Below are positions 7,236-16,532 of a DNA stretch of 64,000 nucleotides, piece after piece (the first letter of the stretch is position 1; each line of letters opens with the position of its first letter). Under the pieces are notes generated by a model. The model was not told the DNA's origin. It searched no databases and worked only from the letters and a program-made list of their open reading frames with translations. The stretch is taken from positions 1-64,000 of the forward strand of contig NZ_JASNJD010000021.1 of NCBI RefSeq assembly GCF_030164425.1, read 5' to 3'. The position numbers and the translations under genes are program-made. This stretch comes from Pseudodonghicola flavimaris. Its GTDB lineage: Bacteria; Pseudomonadota; Alphaproteobacteria; Rhodobacterales; Rhodobacteraceae.

Positions 7236-9185
7236 ATGACACAAGCCCTCCAACCCATTTCCATCGCCATCGGCGATCTCGTAGCCCATCCCGCGAATGT
7301 GCGGGCTCAGTCCCCTGAGGCCTACGCCTCCGACAACATCGCGCACCTGAAGGCCAGTATCGCGGTGCTGGGCCTCCTCCAACCGCTGCTCGTTCAGCAA
7401 ATCGATGGCAAGTTCGGGGTCCTCGCAGGCGGTCGGCGTCATGCGGCCCTTATGGAACTGGTCGCGGACAAGGCTGCCAAGGGGTTCACCAATCGTACCA
7501 AGATCGACTGCCGCCTAGTCCCGGGCGATTGCGACGTGACCACCGCGCTGTCGCTCGCCGAGAACATCACCCAGGCGCCGATGAATGCCATCGACGAGTT
7601 CGAGGCCTTCGCGCGGATGATGGAGGTCGACGGCCAGACGCCAGAGACCATCGCGAAGACCTTCGGCACCACGGTCGCAGCGGTCAAAGGCCGGCTGCGT
7701 TATGGGCTCATCCATCCGGAGATCCGCGCGGCGGCACGCGCAAAGGCGATCACGCTCGACGTGATGAAAGCCTTCGCAGATCACCCTAGCCAGGAAGTTC
7801 AGAAAGACGTTTTCGAGGCGCTTACCAAGGAGAGCAATTACCTGCAGGCCTATACGGTCCGGAACGCGCTGAAGTCTCGTGGCGTGCAGGTCAGTGACGA
7901 TATCGGGGCCTTCGTGCGGAAGGACTATGAGGCGCGTGGCGGTGCCATCGCAGCGGACCTCCTGGACGAGCATTCCGTGCTCGAGGATTCTGCGCTGGTC
8001 GAGACCATTCTCCTCGAGAAACTCACCGCCGCGGCCGAAGAGGCGCGCGCGGAGATGGGCTTCGCTTGGGCCGATGCGGTCATCCAGTACGATTACGCCG
8101 CCATGGCCGAATTCGGTCGGGTCTATCCGGGGCCGATCGAGCCCGATGAAAGCGGCCAGCAACGCGTCGACGAGATCACCGCCGAGCTGGAGAAGCTTGA
8201 GCGCGAGATGGAGAACGAGGAACTCGCGGACGAGGCTTACAATGCGCTCTACGAACGCGTGGATTTGCTTGAGGCCGAGGCACGGGATCTGCATGAGGCC
8301 TACAGCGCCGAGGATCTTGCTCGCTCCGGCGTGATCGCCACCTGGTCGCAGGGCAGGATCTCCCTGCATGTCGGGCTGGTGCGTCCCGAAGATCAGCCGG
8401 AGAGGTTCGGCAAAGCGCCCGGTACCTCTGCGGAAGAGGGCGCGACGGACAGCGACGAGATCACCTACCCCGCCTCGCTGACCGAGGACCTCAAGACCGA
8501 GCGGGCGATGGCGCTTGGCGCAGCCATGACGATGCACCCGGAGGCGACGCTGGATCTCACGCTGTTCAAACTTGTCACCGATGTGCTGGGCCACGGCATG
8601 GGCGTCACGCAGGCGATCAAACTCGATGCGCGCCAAGAGTATCGCACCCACGCCAAGATGGGCGAGATCGATGGCACCTCGCTCGAACAGGTGGCTGCCG
8701 CGCATGACGCGCTCGATCTCTCCTGGGCGGATGATGCGAAATCTCCCGCCGATCAGTTCGCCATGTTCCGAGCCCTCAATGCGGGCGAGAAAGCCAAGCT
8801 CGTGGCCTACGCCACGGCAGCAACCACGCAGTCCTGTTTGGCGCGGGACCGGCAGCGCGACAGCCTGATGCATGATTTCGAGATCGAGGTGATGCCGGAC
8901 ATCCGCGCGCACTGGACACCGAACGCGGCGCTTTTCAACCGCTTTAAGAAGGCGTGGCTCCTCAAAATCCTCGGCGAGGAGCTGGGACTCACGCAAGAGG
9001 CGGTGACCCTGGCGTCCTCGACCAAGAAGGAGGTCGTCGCCTTCTGCGACAAGCTCTTCGCCGAGCCCTTCGCCACCCTGACGGAGGCGCAGCGGGCGGC
9101 GGTCGCGGCCTGGTGCCCGCCGATGATGCAGACCTCGGGCACCGAGCCGTCCGAAGGCGAAACCGAGGTCGCCGAAGCGGCCTGA
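7236..9185 (+). CDS. large ParB/Spo0J-like plasmid protein
   Basis: A 649-residue protein starting with a ParB N-terminal nuclease-like domain: VAHPANVR near residues 12-19, GLLQPLLVQ, and the CTP-binding type GGRRHAAL motif near 65. This is followed by ENITQAPMNAIDEFEAF and a helix-turn-helix (IAKTFGTTVAAVKGRLRYG). The remaining 400 residues are Glu-rich with a coiled coil around 310-365 and an unassigned C-terminal region, making it about twice the size of classical ParB. No ParA partner is present, so a role in segregation is not proven. Proteins of this kind accompany methyltransferase/helicase genes on Rhodobacterales plasmids. The ATG at 7236 follows AGAGAAGGAC, and the frame extends upstream without a better start. 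Confidence 0.85.
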   Translation: MTQALQPISIAIGDLVAHPANVRAQSPEAYASDNIAHLKASIAVLGLLQPLLVQQIDGKFGVLAGGRRHAALMELVADKAAKGFTNRTKIDCRLVPGDCDVTTALSLAENITQAPMNAIDEFEAFARMMEVDGQTPETIAKTFGTTVAAVKGRLRYGLIHPEIRAAARAKAITLDVMKAFADHPSQEVQKDVFEALTKESNYLQAYTVRNALKSRGVQVSDDIGAFVRKDYEARGGAIAADLLDEHSVLEDSALVETILLEKLTAAAEEARAEMGFAWADAVIQYDYAAMAEFGRVYPGPIEPDESGQQRVDEITAELEKLEREMENEELADEAYNALYERVDLLEAEARDLHEAYSAEDLARSGVIATWSQGRISLHVGLVRPEDQPERFGKAPGTSAEEGATDSDEITYPASLTEDLKTERAMALGAAMTMHPEATLDLTLFKLVTDVLGHGMGVTQAIKLDARQEYRTHAKMGEIDGTSLEQVAAAHDALDLSWADDAKSPADQFAMFRALNAGEKAKLVAYATAATTQSCLARDRQRDSLMHDFEIEVMPDIRAHWTPNAALFNRFKKAWLLKILGEELGLTQEAVTLASSTKKEVVAFCDKLFAEPFATLTEAQRAAVAAWCPPMMQTSGTEPSEGETEVAEAA

Positions 9186-9194
9186 CCCTGAAGC

Positions 9195-9224
9195 CGACCC
9201 GCACCGCATTGCCGGTGCGGGTCG
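9195..9224 (+). repeat. 12-bp perfect hairpin in a gene gap
   Basis: CGACCCGCACCG (9195-9206) and CGGTGCGGGTCG (9213-9224) form a perfect 12-base stem with a 6-base loop, 10 bases after the ParB-like stop codon and 30 bases before the next start. No T run follows. It may be an attenuator, an mRNA-stabilising hairpin or a weak terminator. Confidence 0.65.
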
Positions 9225-9253
9225 CACCTCTCTCAAACTCACAGGTAAATCCC

Positions 9254-9847
9254 ATGGCACTTCTCAGCTTTTCCGCCGCGGACGTCGCGGCCCAGATCGC
9301 GCATGCGCGCGGCTGCTCCACCTTCCTGCCGAACTGGAATGGCCCGGTCGGCAACCCCGCGCTGATCCTGATCGTCGGCAATGGTGTCCATCTGCGCTCG
9401 AACGGGATTGATGGCTCCTCCACGCGGATCGTCACGACGGAACGCGCCGACCCCTCCTATGCTTTCGCCGCAGACATCAACCCGTTTCGGGACACCGATT
9501 GGATGGGGGCCCGGCAAGCGGCGTTTCGTGATCTGACGGGCCAGTTTTACACCGACATTCTCGACGACGTGCAGATGCTCATCGACCGCGGACACGACAC
9601 CATTCGGTTGGCGACCGATGGTCACACGATCCGGGTCTTTGCGCGCGGTGCGGCCGACTACCTGATCGGCGGCACCTATGATGTCCCCTCCGGTCTCGGA
9701 GGCACGTTCCGGGTGATCCTCATGGACATAACCGATACGCAGGCGCTCGTGCAGAACCGCGGCAACTGCGAGGGTTTCGACGAGATGCTGCCCTACCGGG
9801 TGCCGCTCGACGCGCTGATCGAGGTCGACGACCGGAGGGTGGCATAA
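9254..9847 (+). CDS. conserved plasmid protein of unknown function
   Basis: This 197-residue soluble protein has no signal peptide, membrane segment or recognised catalytic motif. It begins MALLSFSAADVAAQIAHARG and ends in an acidic region. The ATG follows a weak AGGTAAATCCC site. Its stop codon overlaps the start of the next gene by one base, so the two are translated together. Position between the ParB-like and strawberry-notch genes suggests a role in plasmid maintenance or modification (inference). Confidence 0.7.
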   Translation: MALLSFSAADVAAQIAHARGCSTFLPNWNGPVGNPALILIVGNGVHLRSNGIDGSSTRIVTTERADPSYAFAADINPFRDTDWMGARQAAFRDLTGQFYTDILDDVQMLIDRGHDTIRLATDGHTIRVFARGAADYLIGGTYDVPSGLGGTFRVILMDITDTQALVQNRGNCEGFDEMLPYRVPLDALIEVDDRRVA

Positions 9848-10503
9848 TGGGCTGGCTCTTCTACACCGACCGCCGCGTGAGGACCTACGCGGACGAGAAG
9901 GCGGAGATCGCCCGGCTCTGTAGCTTTGAGACCGAAACCCGCAAGACAGTCCTGCTCAAGGCCTGCAAGGTGGGCTCGACCTGGTATGCCGCGGCCAGGA
10001 TAACGACACTTGATGGCGCGCCGGTTGAGGATGCGACCTACTTGCCCGATGCCGACGGGTCGATCACCTTCGGGGCCGTCTTCCTAACGCGCTATGACGA
10101 TGGATGCTGGGGCTACAAGGACATGGAGGAGACTTCCGACCCGGTGGAGTCGCGGGCGCCCGTCAGCCTTCTGGCCCTGCTCTCCGAGTTGAAGGATCCC
10201 GACAGCTATGCCCATGCCTGGCGCCAGCGCTGCCGGGACTGGGCGGCAATCCCGGACTACGACGAGGGGGACCGAATACGGCTTGCAGCGCCGGTCACGC
10301 TGACCGACGGCAGCACCTGCCAGATCGTGACTGTCACCCATTACCAGCGTGGAGGGCAAAAGCGCCGGTGCTACCGCATCGAGGAAACCGGCGGTCTCGT
10401 GCGTCTGCCGAAGGCCTCGCTGGCCGGATCGGAACGTCTCAGCTCGGCGAAGGGTGCGACGAGCCCCGTCCTGGCCGAGTTCTTCGTTGGTAGGGGCTCC
10501 TGA
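9847..10503 (+). CDS. conserved plasmid protein, probably DUF6927 family
   Basis: A 218-residue soluble protein opening MGWLFYTDRRVRTYADEK, which I recall as the start of proteins annotated DUF6927. It has CWGYKDMEE in the middle, a pattern seen in several small plasmid proteins, and a C-terminal SH3-like beta-rich part (DRIRLAAPVTLTDG, then QIVTV). The function is unknown. It is coupled to the preceding gene and closed by a strong terminator at 10534-10572. Confidence 0.7.
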   Translation: MGWLFYTDRRVRTYADEKAEIARLCSFETETRKTVLLKACKVGSTWYAAARITTLDGAPVEDATYLPDADGSITFGAVFLTRYDDGCWGYKDMEETSDPVESRAPVSLLALLSELKDPDSYAHAWRQRCRDWAAIPDYDEGDRIRLAAPVTLTDGSTCQIVTVTHYQRGGQKRRCYRIEETGGLVRLPKASLAGSERLSSAKGATSPVLAEFFVGRGS

Positions 10504-10533
10504 CAACCGCCAACATCATCTGTCCAACATTGA

Positions 10534-10572
10534 GCCGCCTCCCCACTGCCGAAAGTGGAAAGGCGGCTTTTT
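10534..10572 (+). terminator. intrinsic terminator with nested stem
   Basis: GCCGCCT (10534-10540) pairs with AGGCGGC (10561-10567), with an inner CCACT/AGTGG stem (10543-10547 and 10554-10558) and TTTTT at 10568-10572. It closes the two-gene unit upstream of the giant helicase gene. Confidence 0.8.
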
Positions 10573-10612
10573 GTCCTGTCAGGCCCGTAACCTGACTGGA
10601 AGGACAGATCCC

Positions 10613-13600
10613 ATGATCAATCGTAGGATGAACACCGACGCCGTTATCCCATCACTTGCTCGGCTCAGGCAGGCCCTGCCTCTGATCGGCAGCGCGCTCG
10701 CCGAAGGACCGCTCAGGAGCTCGTCTCTGGCACGGCTCATGCGTGAGACCTTCGGCGGCAGCGATGCCGGTGGCGTCTGGTCCTGGCGCATGGCTTATGA
10801 CGCGATGCAGGCCGCTGCGGTCCTGCAGGTTGTGCAGAGAACTGGCCAAGACGCGCTGAGCTCTGCCGGACTGCTGGCCTCGCGGCTCCTGACCGAGACG
10901 CGGCGCTCTGAGCAGCAAATCCGTCTGCAGCAATTCAGCACCCCGTTGTCCTATGCCGCGCTGGTTGCTCGCGCTGCGGCCATACGTTCTGGTGAGACCT
11001 TCCTCGAACCCTCGGCCGGCACCGGCGCGCTGGCCGGTTTTGCCCTGCGCGCGGGCGGCAAGCCGATGCTCAACGAGATCGATCCCTTCCGCCGCGCGCT
11101 TCTCGAGGCGGTCTTTTCGGTCGAGGTGACCGGTCACGACGCGGAGCATATCGACGATCTTCTGGCCACGGCTGATCTTCCGGGCGTCATCGTGATGAAC
11201 CCGCCCTTCGCCTCCTCGGTCGATCGGTCGCGCGACAGGCATGTCGCGGCAAAGCATATGATCGCCGCCGCCAAGCGGCTCGCCCCCGGCGGTAGGCTCG
11301 TGGCGATCATGCCGACGGGATTCTCGCCGGAGCGGGATGCGGCCCATTGGGCGCGGGCCACGGCCATCGCGAAGCCGCGTCTCGCTCTCACGATCCCGGG
11401 TCATGTCTACCGCAAACTCGGCACCACGGCTGAGACCCAGCTCATGGTGTTCGACAAGGTGCAGGAGGAGGTCGCGTTCGTCCGCGCGGTTGCGGCCGAT
11501 CTGGAGGCGGCGCAGCACATCGTCGATGATATCGCCGCGACCCGATCTGACGCTCCGCTTCAGTCGCGTGCACAGGTCCGGGCCATCCCGCGTCAGGTCG
11601 GCGTTTCCGGCGCGCGCAATCGACGGGTTGTCGCAAGCTCTACCTGCAAACCCAAAGCCCAGGCAGCCGTCCCGCTGGCCTTCACCGCCCTCGACACCCC
11701 CCGCGAAAACACCCCGGTTTCGGATATCTATGCCCGCTATCGTCCCCAGCGGATCGAGATTGTGGGCGCGCAGGAGCATCCCACGCCGCTGGTTGAGAGT
11801 ATCGCCATGGCCTCGGTGGCCCCGCCGGTGCCGTCGATCGCCGCCGCTGCTGACCTGCGCCTTCCCGGTCGCCTGATCGAGGAGGGCCATCTCTCCGAGG
11901 CTCAGCTCGACACCATCCTCATGGCGAACGACGCGCACGAACGCGACCTGCCGGGCAGGTTTACGATCGACGAAGACCAGTCCCGGATGACCCGCGCCGA
12001 CGATAATCCGGACGCACGGGCCTATCGCCTTGGTTATTTCCTCGGCGACGGGACGGGGTGTGGCAAGGGCCGGGAATGCGCGGGGCTCATCCTGGTCAAC
12101 TGGCTCGCGGGGCGGCGCAAGGCGGTCTGGATCTCTAAATCCGCCACGCTCATCGAGGACGCGATCCGCGACTGGACCGATCTTGGCGGCTCGCCCGCAG
12201 ATATCCAGCCGCTCTCGAAATGGAAGCCGGACCAGCCGATATCCATGGGCGACGGCATCCTCTTCGTCACCTATGCGACGCTGCGCTCGGCGGGCAAATG
12301 TGGGACGACGCGCCTCGGCCAGATCCTCGACTGGATGGGCGAGGGGTTCGACGGCGTGCTGGCCTTCGACGAGGCACATGCGATGCAGAACGCCGCTGGG
12401 TCTGAGGCGGGCAGGGGCGTCAAACCCTCCCAGCAGGGTCTCGCCGGGCTGCGCTTGCAGTTGGCAGTGCCCCGGGCACGGGTCTTCTACGTCTCTGCGA
12501 CCGGGGCCACGAGCGTGCACAATCTGGCTTATGCCTCCCGCCTCGGTCTCTGGGGACAGGGACCGGAATATCCCTTCCCGAGCCGCGAGAGCTTTGTCTC
12601 CGCGATGGAGGCCGGCGGGGTGGCAGCGATGGAGGTGGTGGCGCGCGATCTTAAAACACTCGGCTTCTATACAGCTCGAGCGCTCAGCTTCGACGGCGTG
12701 GAATATGACGTGCTCGAACACGCGCTCACGCCCTCCCAGATCGAGATCTACGACGCCTATGCCGGTGCCTTCCGGACGATCCATCACAATCTCGAGGCGG
12801 CGTTGACCGCGACCGGCGTCAACGACGCCTCCGGTCAGACGAACGCCTCTGCGGCGAGGTCTGCTGCGAAATCACGGTTCGAGAGCACCAAGCAGCGCTT
12901 CTTCAACCACCTGCTCCTCGGCATGAAGGCCCCGAGCATCATCCGCGCCATCGGCGAGGATCTGGCGGATGGATATGCCTGTGTCATCCAGGTGGTCTCC
13001 ACCGGCGAGAGCCTCCTGAAGCGGCGTCTGGAGGCGATGGACCCCGAGGATGAGTTGACGCAGGGCGCGCTGACCCCGCGCGACTACGTCCTGGGCTACC
13101 TCGAACAGGCTTTTCCGATTCACGCCCAGAAACTCGTCGAGATCGACGGGAATGTCGTGGCAGAGCCGCTTCGCGACGCCGATGGCGCTCTGGTCGTCTC
13201 GCGCGAGGCCGAAGCCCTGCGCGATGCGGCGATGATGGAGTTGATGGCCCTGGCACCGATCCCCTCCGCGCTCGATCAGATCCTCTGGGCCTTTGGCGAC
13301 GAGGCGGTGGCCGAGGTGACGGGGCGTTCAGTCCGGCCGCTGAAGTCGCCGGACGGGGCGCTCTTCACCGAGAAGCGGTCCGCCAGCAGCAATTCCTCGG
13401 AAACCCGGGCCTTCATGGAGGGCGAGAAGGACGTGCTGATCTTCTCGGACGCCGGTGGTACGGGCCGGTCTTATCATGCGGCGAGTTCGGCGAAGAACCA
13501 GAAGCGGCGGCGGCACTACCTGCTGGAGCCCGGCTGGCGGGCCGATGCGGCGATCCAGGGACTCGGCCGCACGCATCGCTCGGCCCAGGTCAGCGCGCCT

Positions 13601-14824
13601 TTCTTCCGGGTCTGCACCTCGGATGTCCACGGCGAGAAGCGCTTCACCTCGACGATCGCCCGGCGGCTCGACCAATTGGGGGCGCTCACCAAGGGTCAGC
13701 GCGAGACCGGCTCGCAGGGCATGTTCCGCGAGGAGGACAATCTCGAAAGCCCGATCGCGCGGGCAGCCCTGCGCGGCTATTACGCCGACTTGGCAGCCGG
13801 GCGCGCCGGGGCGATGAGTTACGAGAAGTTCACGGATTGGACAGCTCTTCGTTTGATCGATCAGGACGGCGTGCTCCTGGAAGAGCTTCCGCCCATCCAG
13901 CGCTTCCTCAACCGGGTGCTGGCGCTGCCGATCCATATGCAGAACGCGCTCTTCACCGAGTTCATGACCCGGATTGCCGATCAGACCGAACGGGCGCGGG
14001 CCGCGGGCACGCTCGATCTCGGGGTCGAGACCCTGCGCGGCGAGAGGATCGAGCAGGTCTCGGCGGAGGATCTTTGGACCTGTCCACGGTCCGGGGCGGT
14101 GACGCGGATCATTGGGCTCGAGGTGACGGACCCCGTCCATGTCCTCGCGGGTGATGACGCGATGGACCGAAACCACGACAAGCTGCCGATGGTCAATCGC
14201 GCCTCGGGGCGCGCGGCGCTGATCTCGTCGCGGCCCATGCAGATCTATGACGAGGAGACCGTCACGCTGATGCGCAAGGTCACGCGGCCGACTGGATCGA
14301 CCTATGCCGAGGAGGGGAAGTACCAGGCTTCGGCCTGGGAGGAGATCGCGCGCCCCGAGTTCCTGCGTCTCTGGGACGCGGAGGCCGACAGCCTGCCGAA
14401 AACCACCACGACGAAGCTCTATCTCCTCACCGGTCTCCTGCTGCCGATCTGGAAGGACATCCCCTCGGGCAACGAGCGCATCTACCGGGTCACGCCGGAA
14501 GGGCAGGGCAGCATGATCGGTCGGACCGTCAGCGAAGACGGTGCGGCCGCGCTGCGTGCCCGATTCATGGTGGGCACACCGAAGACCCCGCAGGAGATGC
14601 TGACGGCGGCGCTCGGCTCCACCGCGCCGGTCGACCTGGGCCGGGGCCTTACGCTCACCCGCCGCCGGGTAGCGGGCGCGGCTCGTCTCGAGATCGACGG
14701 GGCCGATCGGGGTGCGATCGACGGGCTGAAATCTCTGGGCTGTTTTACCGAGATTATCGCCTACCAGCTCCGGGTCTTCGTGCCGCACGGGGAGGGTGTC
14801 GAGACCGCCGCGATCCTTGACTGA
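10613..14824 (+). CDS. strawberry-notch-type helicase with N-terminal adenine methyltransferase domain
   Basis: This 1,403-residue protein has two enzyme parts. Near residue 127 the SAM-binding EPSAGTGALA appears, and near 195 the adenine-methyltransferase motif NPPF. A superfamily 2 helicase follows, with P-loop GDGTGCGKGR near 477-486, Walker B DEAH near 585 and motif VI GRTHRS near 983. The C-terminal third resembles the strawberry-notch helicase C region. Such fusions are typical of large plasmids and some phages and may modify or remodel incoming DNA to escape host restriction (inference). The start at 10613 follows GGAAGGACAGATCCC. The frame stays open upstream to 10349 but overlaps the previous gene there. 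The mobC stop-start overlap shows coupling to the mobilisation genes. Confidence 0.9.
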   Translation: MINRRMNTDAVIPSLARLRQALPLIGSALAEGPLRSSSLARLMRETFGGSDAGGVWSWRMAYDAMQAAAVLQVVQRTGQDALSSAGLLASRLLTETRRSEQQIRLQQFSTPLSYAALVARAAAIRSGETFLEPSAGTGALAGFALRAGGKPMLNEIDPFRRALLEAVFSVEVTGHDAEHIDDLLATADLPGVIVMNPPFASSVDRSRDRHVAAKHMIAAAKRLAPGGRLVAIMPTGFSPERDAAHWARATAIAKPRLALTIPGHVYRKLGTTAETQLMVFDKVQEEVAFVRAVAADLEAAQHIVDDIAATRSDAPLQSRAQVRAIPRQVGVSGARNRRVVASSTCKPKAQAAVPLAFTALDTPRENTPVSDIYARYRPQRIEIVGAQEHPTPLVESIAMASVAPPVPSIAAAADLRLPGRLIEEGHLSEAQLDTILMANDAHERDLPGRFTIDEDQSRMTRADDNPDARAYRLGYFLGDGTGCGKGRECAGLILVNWLAGRRKAVWISKSATLIEDAIRDWTDLGGSPADIQPLSKWKPDQPISMGDGILFVTYATLRSAGKCGTTRLGQILDWMGEGFDGVLAFDEAHAMQNAAGSEAGRGVKPSQQGLAGLRLQLAVPRARVFYVSATGATSVHNLAYASRLGLWGQGPEYPFPSRESFVSAMEAGGVAAMEVVARDLKTLGFYTARALSFDGVEYDVLEHALTPSQIEIYDAYAGAFRTIHHNLEAALTATGVNDASGQTNASAARSAAKSRFESTKQRFFNHLLLGMKAPSIIRAIGEDLADGYACVIQVVSTGESLLKRRLEAMDPEDELTQGALTPRDYVLGYLEQAFPIHAQKLVEIDGNVVAEPLRDADGALVVSREAEALRDAAMMELMALAPIPSALDQILWAFGDEAVAEVTGRSVRPLKSPDGALFTEKRSASSNSSETRAFMEGEKDVLIFSDAGGTGRSYHAASSAKNQKRRRHYLLEPGWRADAAIQGLGRTHRSAQVSAPFFRVCTSDVHGEKRFTSTIARRLDQLGALTKGQRETGSQGMFREEDNLESPIARAALRGYYADLAAGRAGAMSYEKFTDWTALRLIDQDGVLLEELPPIQRFLNRVLALPIHMQNALFTEFMTRIADQTERARAAGTLDLGVETLRGERIEQVSAEDLWTCPRSGAVTRIIGLEVTDPVHVLAGDDAMDRNHDKLPMVNRASGRAALISSRPMQIYDEETVTLMRKVTRPTGSTYAEEGKYQASAWEEIARPEFLRLWDAEADSLPKTTTTKLYLLTGLLLPIWKDIPSGNERIYRVTPEGQGSMIGRTVSEDGAAALRARFMVGTPKTPQEMLTAALGSTAPVDLGRGLTLTRRRVAGAARLEIDGADRGAIDGLKSLGCFTEIIAYQLRVFVPHGEGVETAAILD

Positions 14825-15354
14825 TGACCTACCTGCCGCCCGAGCGCCATGCTCAGCTGGCGGCCTTGGCGGCATCAGAAGGGCAAACGGTGTCGGTCCT
14901 CTTGGGGCGCCTGATCGGTCTGGCGCTGGAGGGGAACGACGCCGTGCCGCCGCCCAGCCGTCCGACCTCCCGCGCGCGGCGGGAGGGAAAGGTGACGGTT
15001 CGTCTGGCTGCCGATGTGCGGCAGGAGCTCGAGGAAGAGGCGCGGTCCCAAGGCGTCACGGCATCCACCTGGGCTGCCGCTTTGTTGTCGGCGCGGATGC
15101 GCAATGCGCCGCAGATGGTGTCGGGCGAAAGACGTGGTGTCCGCGCCGCCTACCGCCAGCTTCGTGGCCTGGCCGTCAACGCTAACCAGATTGCCTATGC
15201 GCTGAACCGAGGTGTGCTCACGGGCGCGGGCGCAGATCTGACCAAGGCTGAGGTCGAGGGCCTGCGCCAAGACGTCGCCAAGTTGCGCATGGCGCTCAGC
15301 GTCTATGCAGAAGGCCGCTTCCAGTTCCAGTCCGGGGAAGATGATCAGCCATGA
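14824..15354 (+). CDS. mobC: MobC-like relaxosome accessory protein
   Basis: A 176-residue basic protein. The first part (EGQTVSVLLGRLIGLAL) and the middle (VTVRLAADVRQELEEEARSQ) look like ribbon-helix-helix or MobC DNA-binding units. The C-terminal LRGLAVNANQIAYALNRG matches the conserved MobC helix in which relaxosome proteins carry an N-x-NQ motif. Such proteins bind oriT and help the relaxase to nick. It overlaps the helicase gene by one base (TGATG) and the relaxase gene by four (ATGA), so the three are one operon. Confidence 0.82.
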   Translation: MTYLPPERHAQLAALAASEGQTVSVLLGRLIGLALEGNDAVPPPSRPTSRARREGKVTVRLAADVRQELEEEARSQGVTASTWAAALLSARMRNAPQMVSGERRGVRAAYRQLRGLAVNANQIAYALNRGVLTGAGADLTKAEVEGLRQDVAKLRMALSVYAEGRFQFQSGEDDQP

Positions 15355-16532
15355 GTGATTTCAAATCGGAGCTGGGGTTCCAGGATTGCTGGGATTCAGA
15401 GGCCAACAGAAAGCTGAATAAGCCGGCTGCGGGATCCGTCGACAGTGGGGGCAGGAAGCGCAAGGCTGGGGCCCAGGATGCGGATCGTTCAACTGCGCAG
15501 GCACAGGCGATTTCGGCGGCTGATAAGGCGCGGTTGGCCCGTATCGTCAAAGGCGCGCCGGAGGTCATGGTGAAGGTGTCCAAGCCCGCCAAGAACGACA
15601 AGTCCGGCAATCCGATCAAGGTCAGCCGAGCATCAGAAGCGGTCAGGGCCTCGGAGCATCTCGCCTATATCAGCCGAAACGGCAAGATTGAGGTCGAGAA
15701 TGATCGCGGGGAGGCCTTCAACGGCCGTACGCAGGTTGGCGCGATCTATCGCGAGTGGATAGAGAAACACGACGAGGATCGACGCGAAGGCTCTGCCACG
15801 GACCGGACGAGGATCACGACCAGCATCGTGTTCTCGATGCCCGGTACGGCGAATGCGGAAGCGGTGAAAGACGCGGTCAGGGCGCTGGCAAGGCAGGAGT
15901 TCCAAGGGCGGCATGACTACGCGATGGCCCTGCACACGGATACGCATCATCCCCATGTGCACCTGACGCTTCGCACCGTGGGCGAGGACGGCGAGAAGCT
16001 GAATCTGCGGAAAGCTGATCTGCAACGCCTGCGGGACACGTTCGCCGAGAAGCTCCGGACCCGCGGGATCGAGGCGGAATCCACCCCGCGCCATGCCCGA
16101 GGCGTGACGCGCCGGGGAGAGGTCACGCCTGTCTACAAGATCAGGCAACGGGGCGGTAAGCCCTTGGCCGATGCCCGGAAGATGCGCCAAGTTCGGCGCG
16201 ATCTCGAAGACAACGGTGGACGTCTGCCGCAGAAGGCATGGGATGACGCGTTGATCGCGCGGCGCAACAGGGTGATGGCAACGTATGACCAAGCCGCAAC
16301 GATCTTGGCAGGATCAGCGGACCCGAACGACCGTGACCTGGCGCGGGAAACCAAACGGTTCGCAGCGCGGCTGACCGAGACGACGACGCAACGTGCCGAG
16401 ATGGCCCGTTCTCTAGCGGGGCAGGATGCAGCGCGTTCTGCGCCTCGCGAGCGCGGAAAACCGACCGATAGCCCAGAGCGTCAGCAGGACCTGTCAAAAG
16501 GAAGTCCTGACAGGGGTGGGCGTCAAAGATAG
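15351..16532 (+). CDS. mobA: relaxase/mobilisation nuclease (MobA/VirD2-like)
   Basis: A 393-residue DNA-nicking enzyme for conjugation. The candidate catalytic tyrosine lies in HLAYISRNG near residues 101-109. The metal-binding histidine cluster HTDTHHPHVHL is at about 194-204, the three-His motif III of VirD2-type relaxases. The C-terminal half is basic and low in complexity, as is usual for the part that meets the coupling protein. It would act on an oriT not identified here and hand DNA to the TraG/VirD4 encoded at 34487-36613. It is unusual that 16 kb of copper genes separate it from that machinery. Confidence 0.9.
   Translation: MSDFKSELGFQDCWDSEANRKLNKPAAGSVDSGGRKRKAGAQDADRSTAQAQAISAADKARLARIVKGAPEVMVKVSKPAKNDKSGNPIKVSRASEAVRASEHLAYISRNGKIEVENDRGEAFNGRTQVGAIYREWIEKHDEDRREGSATDRTRITTSIVFSMPGTANAEAVKDAVRALARQEFQGRHDYAMALHTDTHHPHVHLTLRTVGEDGEKLNLRKADLQRLRDTFAEKLRTRGIEAESTPRHARGVTRRGEVTPVYKIRQRGGKPLADARKMRQVRRDLEDNGGRLPQKAWDDALIARRNRVMATYDQAATILAGSADPNDRDLARETKRFAARLTETTTQRAEMARSLAGQDAARSAPRERGKPTDSPERQQDLSKGSPDRGGRQR

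Noticed and set aside
7515-9260. 581-codon open frame on the minus strand opposite the ParB-like gene
   Set aside because: Composition is typical of an antisense shadow in GC-rich DNA. It has no domain or ribosome site, and the plus-strand gene shows clear ParB motifs.
10652-12787. 711-codon minus-strand frame opposite the helicase gene
   Set aside because: No recognisable motif, rich in His, Arg and Gly. The plus strand codes methyltransferase and helicase motifs throughout.
13328-14875. 515-codon minus-strand frame
   Set aside because: Shadow of the C-terminal part of the helicase gene.
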